DNA from: Flavobacteriales bacterium
Lineage (GTDB): Bacteria; Bacteroidota; Bacteroidia; Flavobacteriales; UBA1820
Assembly (NCBI GenBank): GCA_017620815.1
Contig: JAGAUI010000031.1
Span: forward strand, 1-34,895
DNA: 34,895 nucleotides
Direction: 5' to 3'
Made by a program: the position numbers and the translations under genes. The notes beneath the pieces were generated by a model, which was given only the letters and a program-made list of their open reading frames with translations, was not told where the DNA came from and searched no databases. Positions within the stretch are counted from its first letter, which is position 1, and each line of letters starts with the position of its first letter. Shown piece by piece: positions 34,757 to 34,895 of the stretch.

Positions 34757-34788
34757 AAAAACGCCTGCATTGCAGGCGTTTTTTTTAT
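34757..34788 (+). terminator. Terminator of the ftsK-lolA-permease operon
   Basis: A perfect 12-bp stem (34757-34768 with 34772-34783) has core ACGCCTGC/GCAGGCGT, loop ATT and a long T-run. It lies 28 bases past the last stop codon. The remaining bases to the window end show no gene. Confidence 0.92.
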
Positions 34789-34895
34789 GGTAATAATAAA
34801 TTAAAGGCGCTAATGATAAAAATATGATAATTTTAAATAAATGAAATGTTTAAATTGCGGGGGGGGCGGGTTAATAAACTTTATGTGTATTTTTA

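Noticed and set aside
34859-34866. Run of eight G near the window end as a phase-variation tract
   Set aside because: It is not inside a visible gene or promoter, and the window ends too soon to judge it.
1-34895. CRISPR arrays, IS elements, prophage genes
   Set aside because: Beyond the terminators and the WG repeats, no regularly spaced repeats, transposase or phage genes were seen.

Overview
The window looks like chromosomal core sequence from a member of the Bacteroidota, most likely order Bacteroidales. The grounds are several matches to the Bacteroidetes -7 promoter box (TAnnTTTG) just upstream of genes, an RprX/RprY-type two-component pair, an ATP-type PEP carboxykinase, a D/H/E-rich PepD, and Bacteroidetes-style FtsK, LolA and LptF/G proteins. 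I cannot name a genus. No phage, transposase, integrase, CRISPR array or plasmid gene is visible. Two base-usage traits are unusual: the word GATC is almost absent, and ATA is the preferred isoleucine codon.

Left part (1-9000). A minus-strand cluster reads sensor kinase (rprX-like), response regulator (rprY-like), then an M23 peptidase, and is probably one operon. Upstream of it is a minus-strand Nudix hydrolase. Divergent from the Nudix gene is a large secreted WG-repeat protein with 16 repeats. It is followed on the plus strand by an exported N-terminal-nucleophile hydrolase (isopenicillin-N acyltransferase / carcinine hydrolase group) and a ferredoxin-nitroreductase fusion.

Middle part (9000-17400). 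This holds pepD (minus), a divergent tRNA-Tyr/tRNA-Gly pair, a small membrane-anchored TPR-like protein (plus), pckA (minus), and a minus-strand series of purA, a GT4 glycosyltransferase, tsaC/sua5 and a FAH-family hydrolase. The last two are only 14 bases apart.

Right part (17500-34895). gyrA (plus) is followed by a secreted TPR protein, murF with an exported metallo-beta-lactamase-fold hydrolase 11 bases behind it, and a pRiA4b ORF-3-like protein with an acidic tail. Then come rsmI-recJ (minus, overlapping by 8 bases) and valS (minus). Last is a tight plus-strand operon of ftsK, lolA and an LptF/LptG-type permease, which links chromosome segregation with outer-membrane lipoprotein and LPS export.

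Most gene ends carry strong hairpin terminators. Three of them are near-perfect palindromes with 21-22 bp arms, and two of these share the same core in inverted orientation. No stretch longer than about 230 bases lacks a gene. I see no obviously new multi-gene system. The strongest unexplained signal is the GATC depletion.
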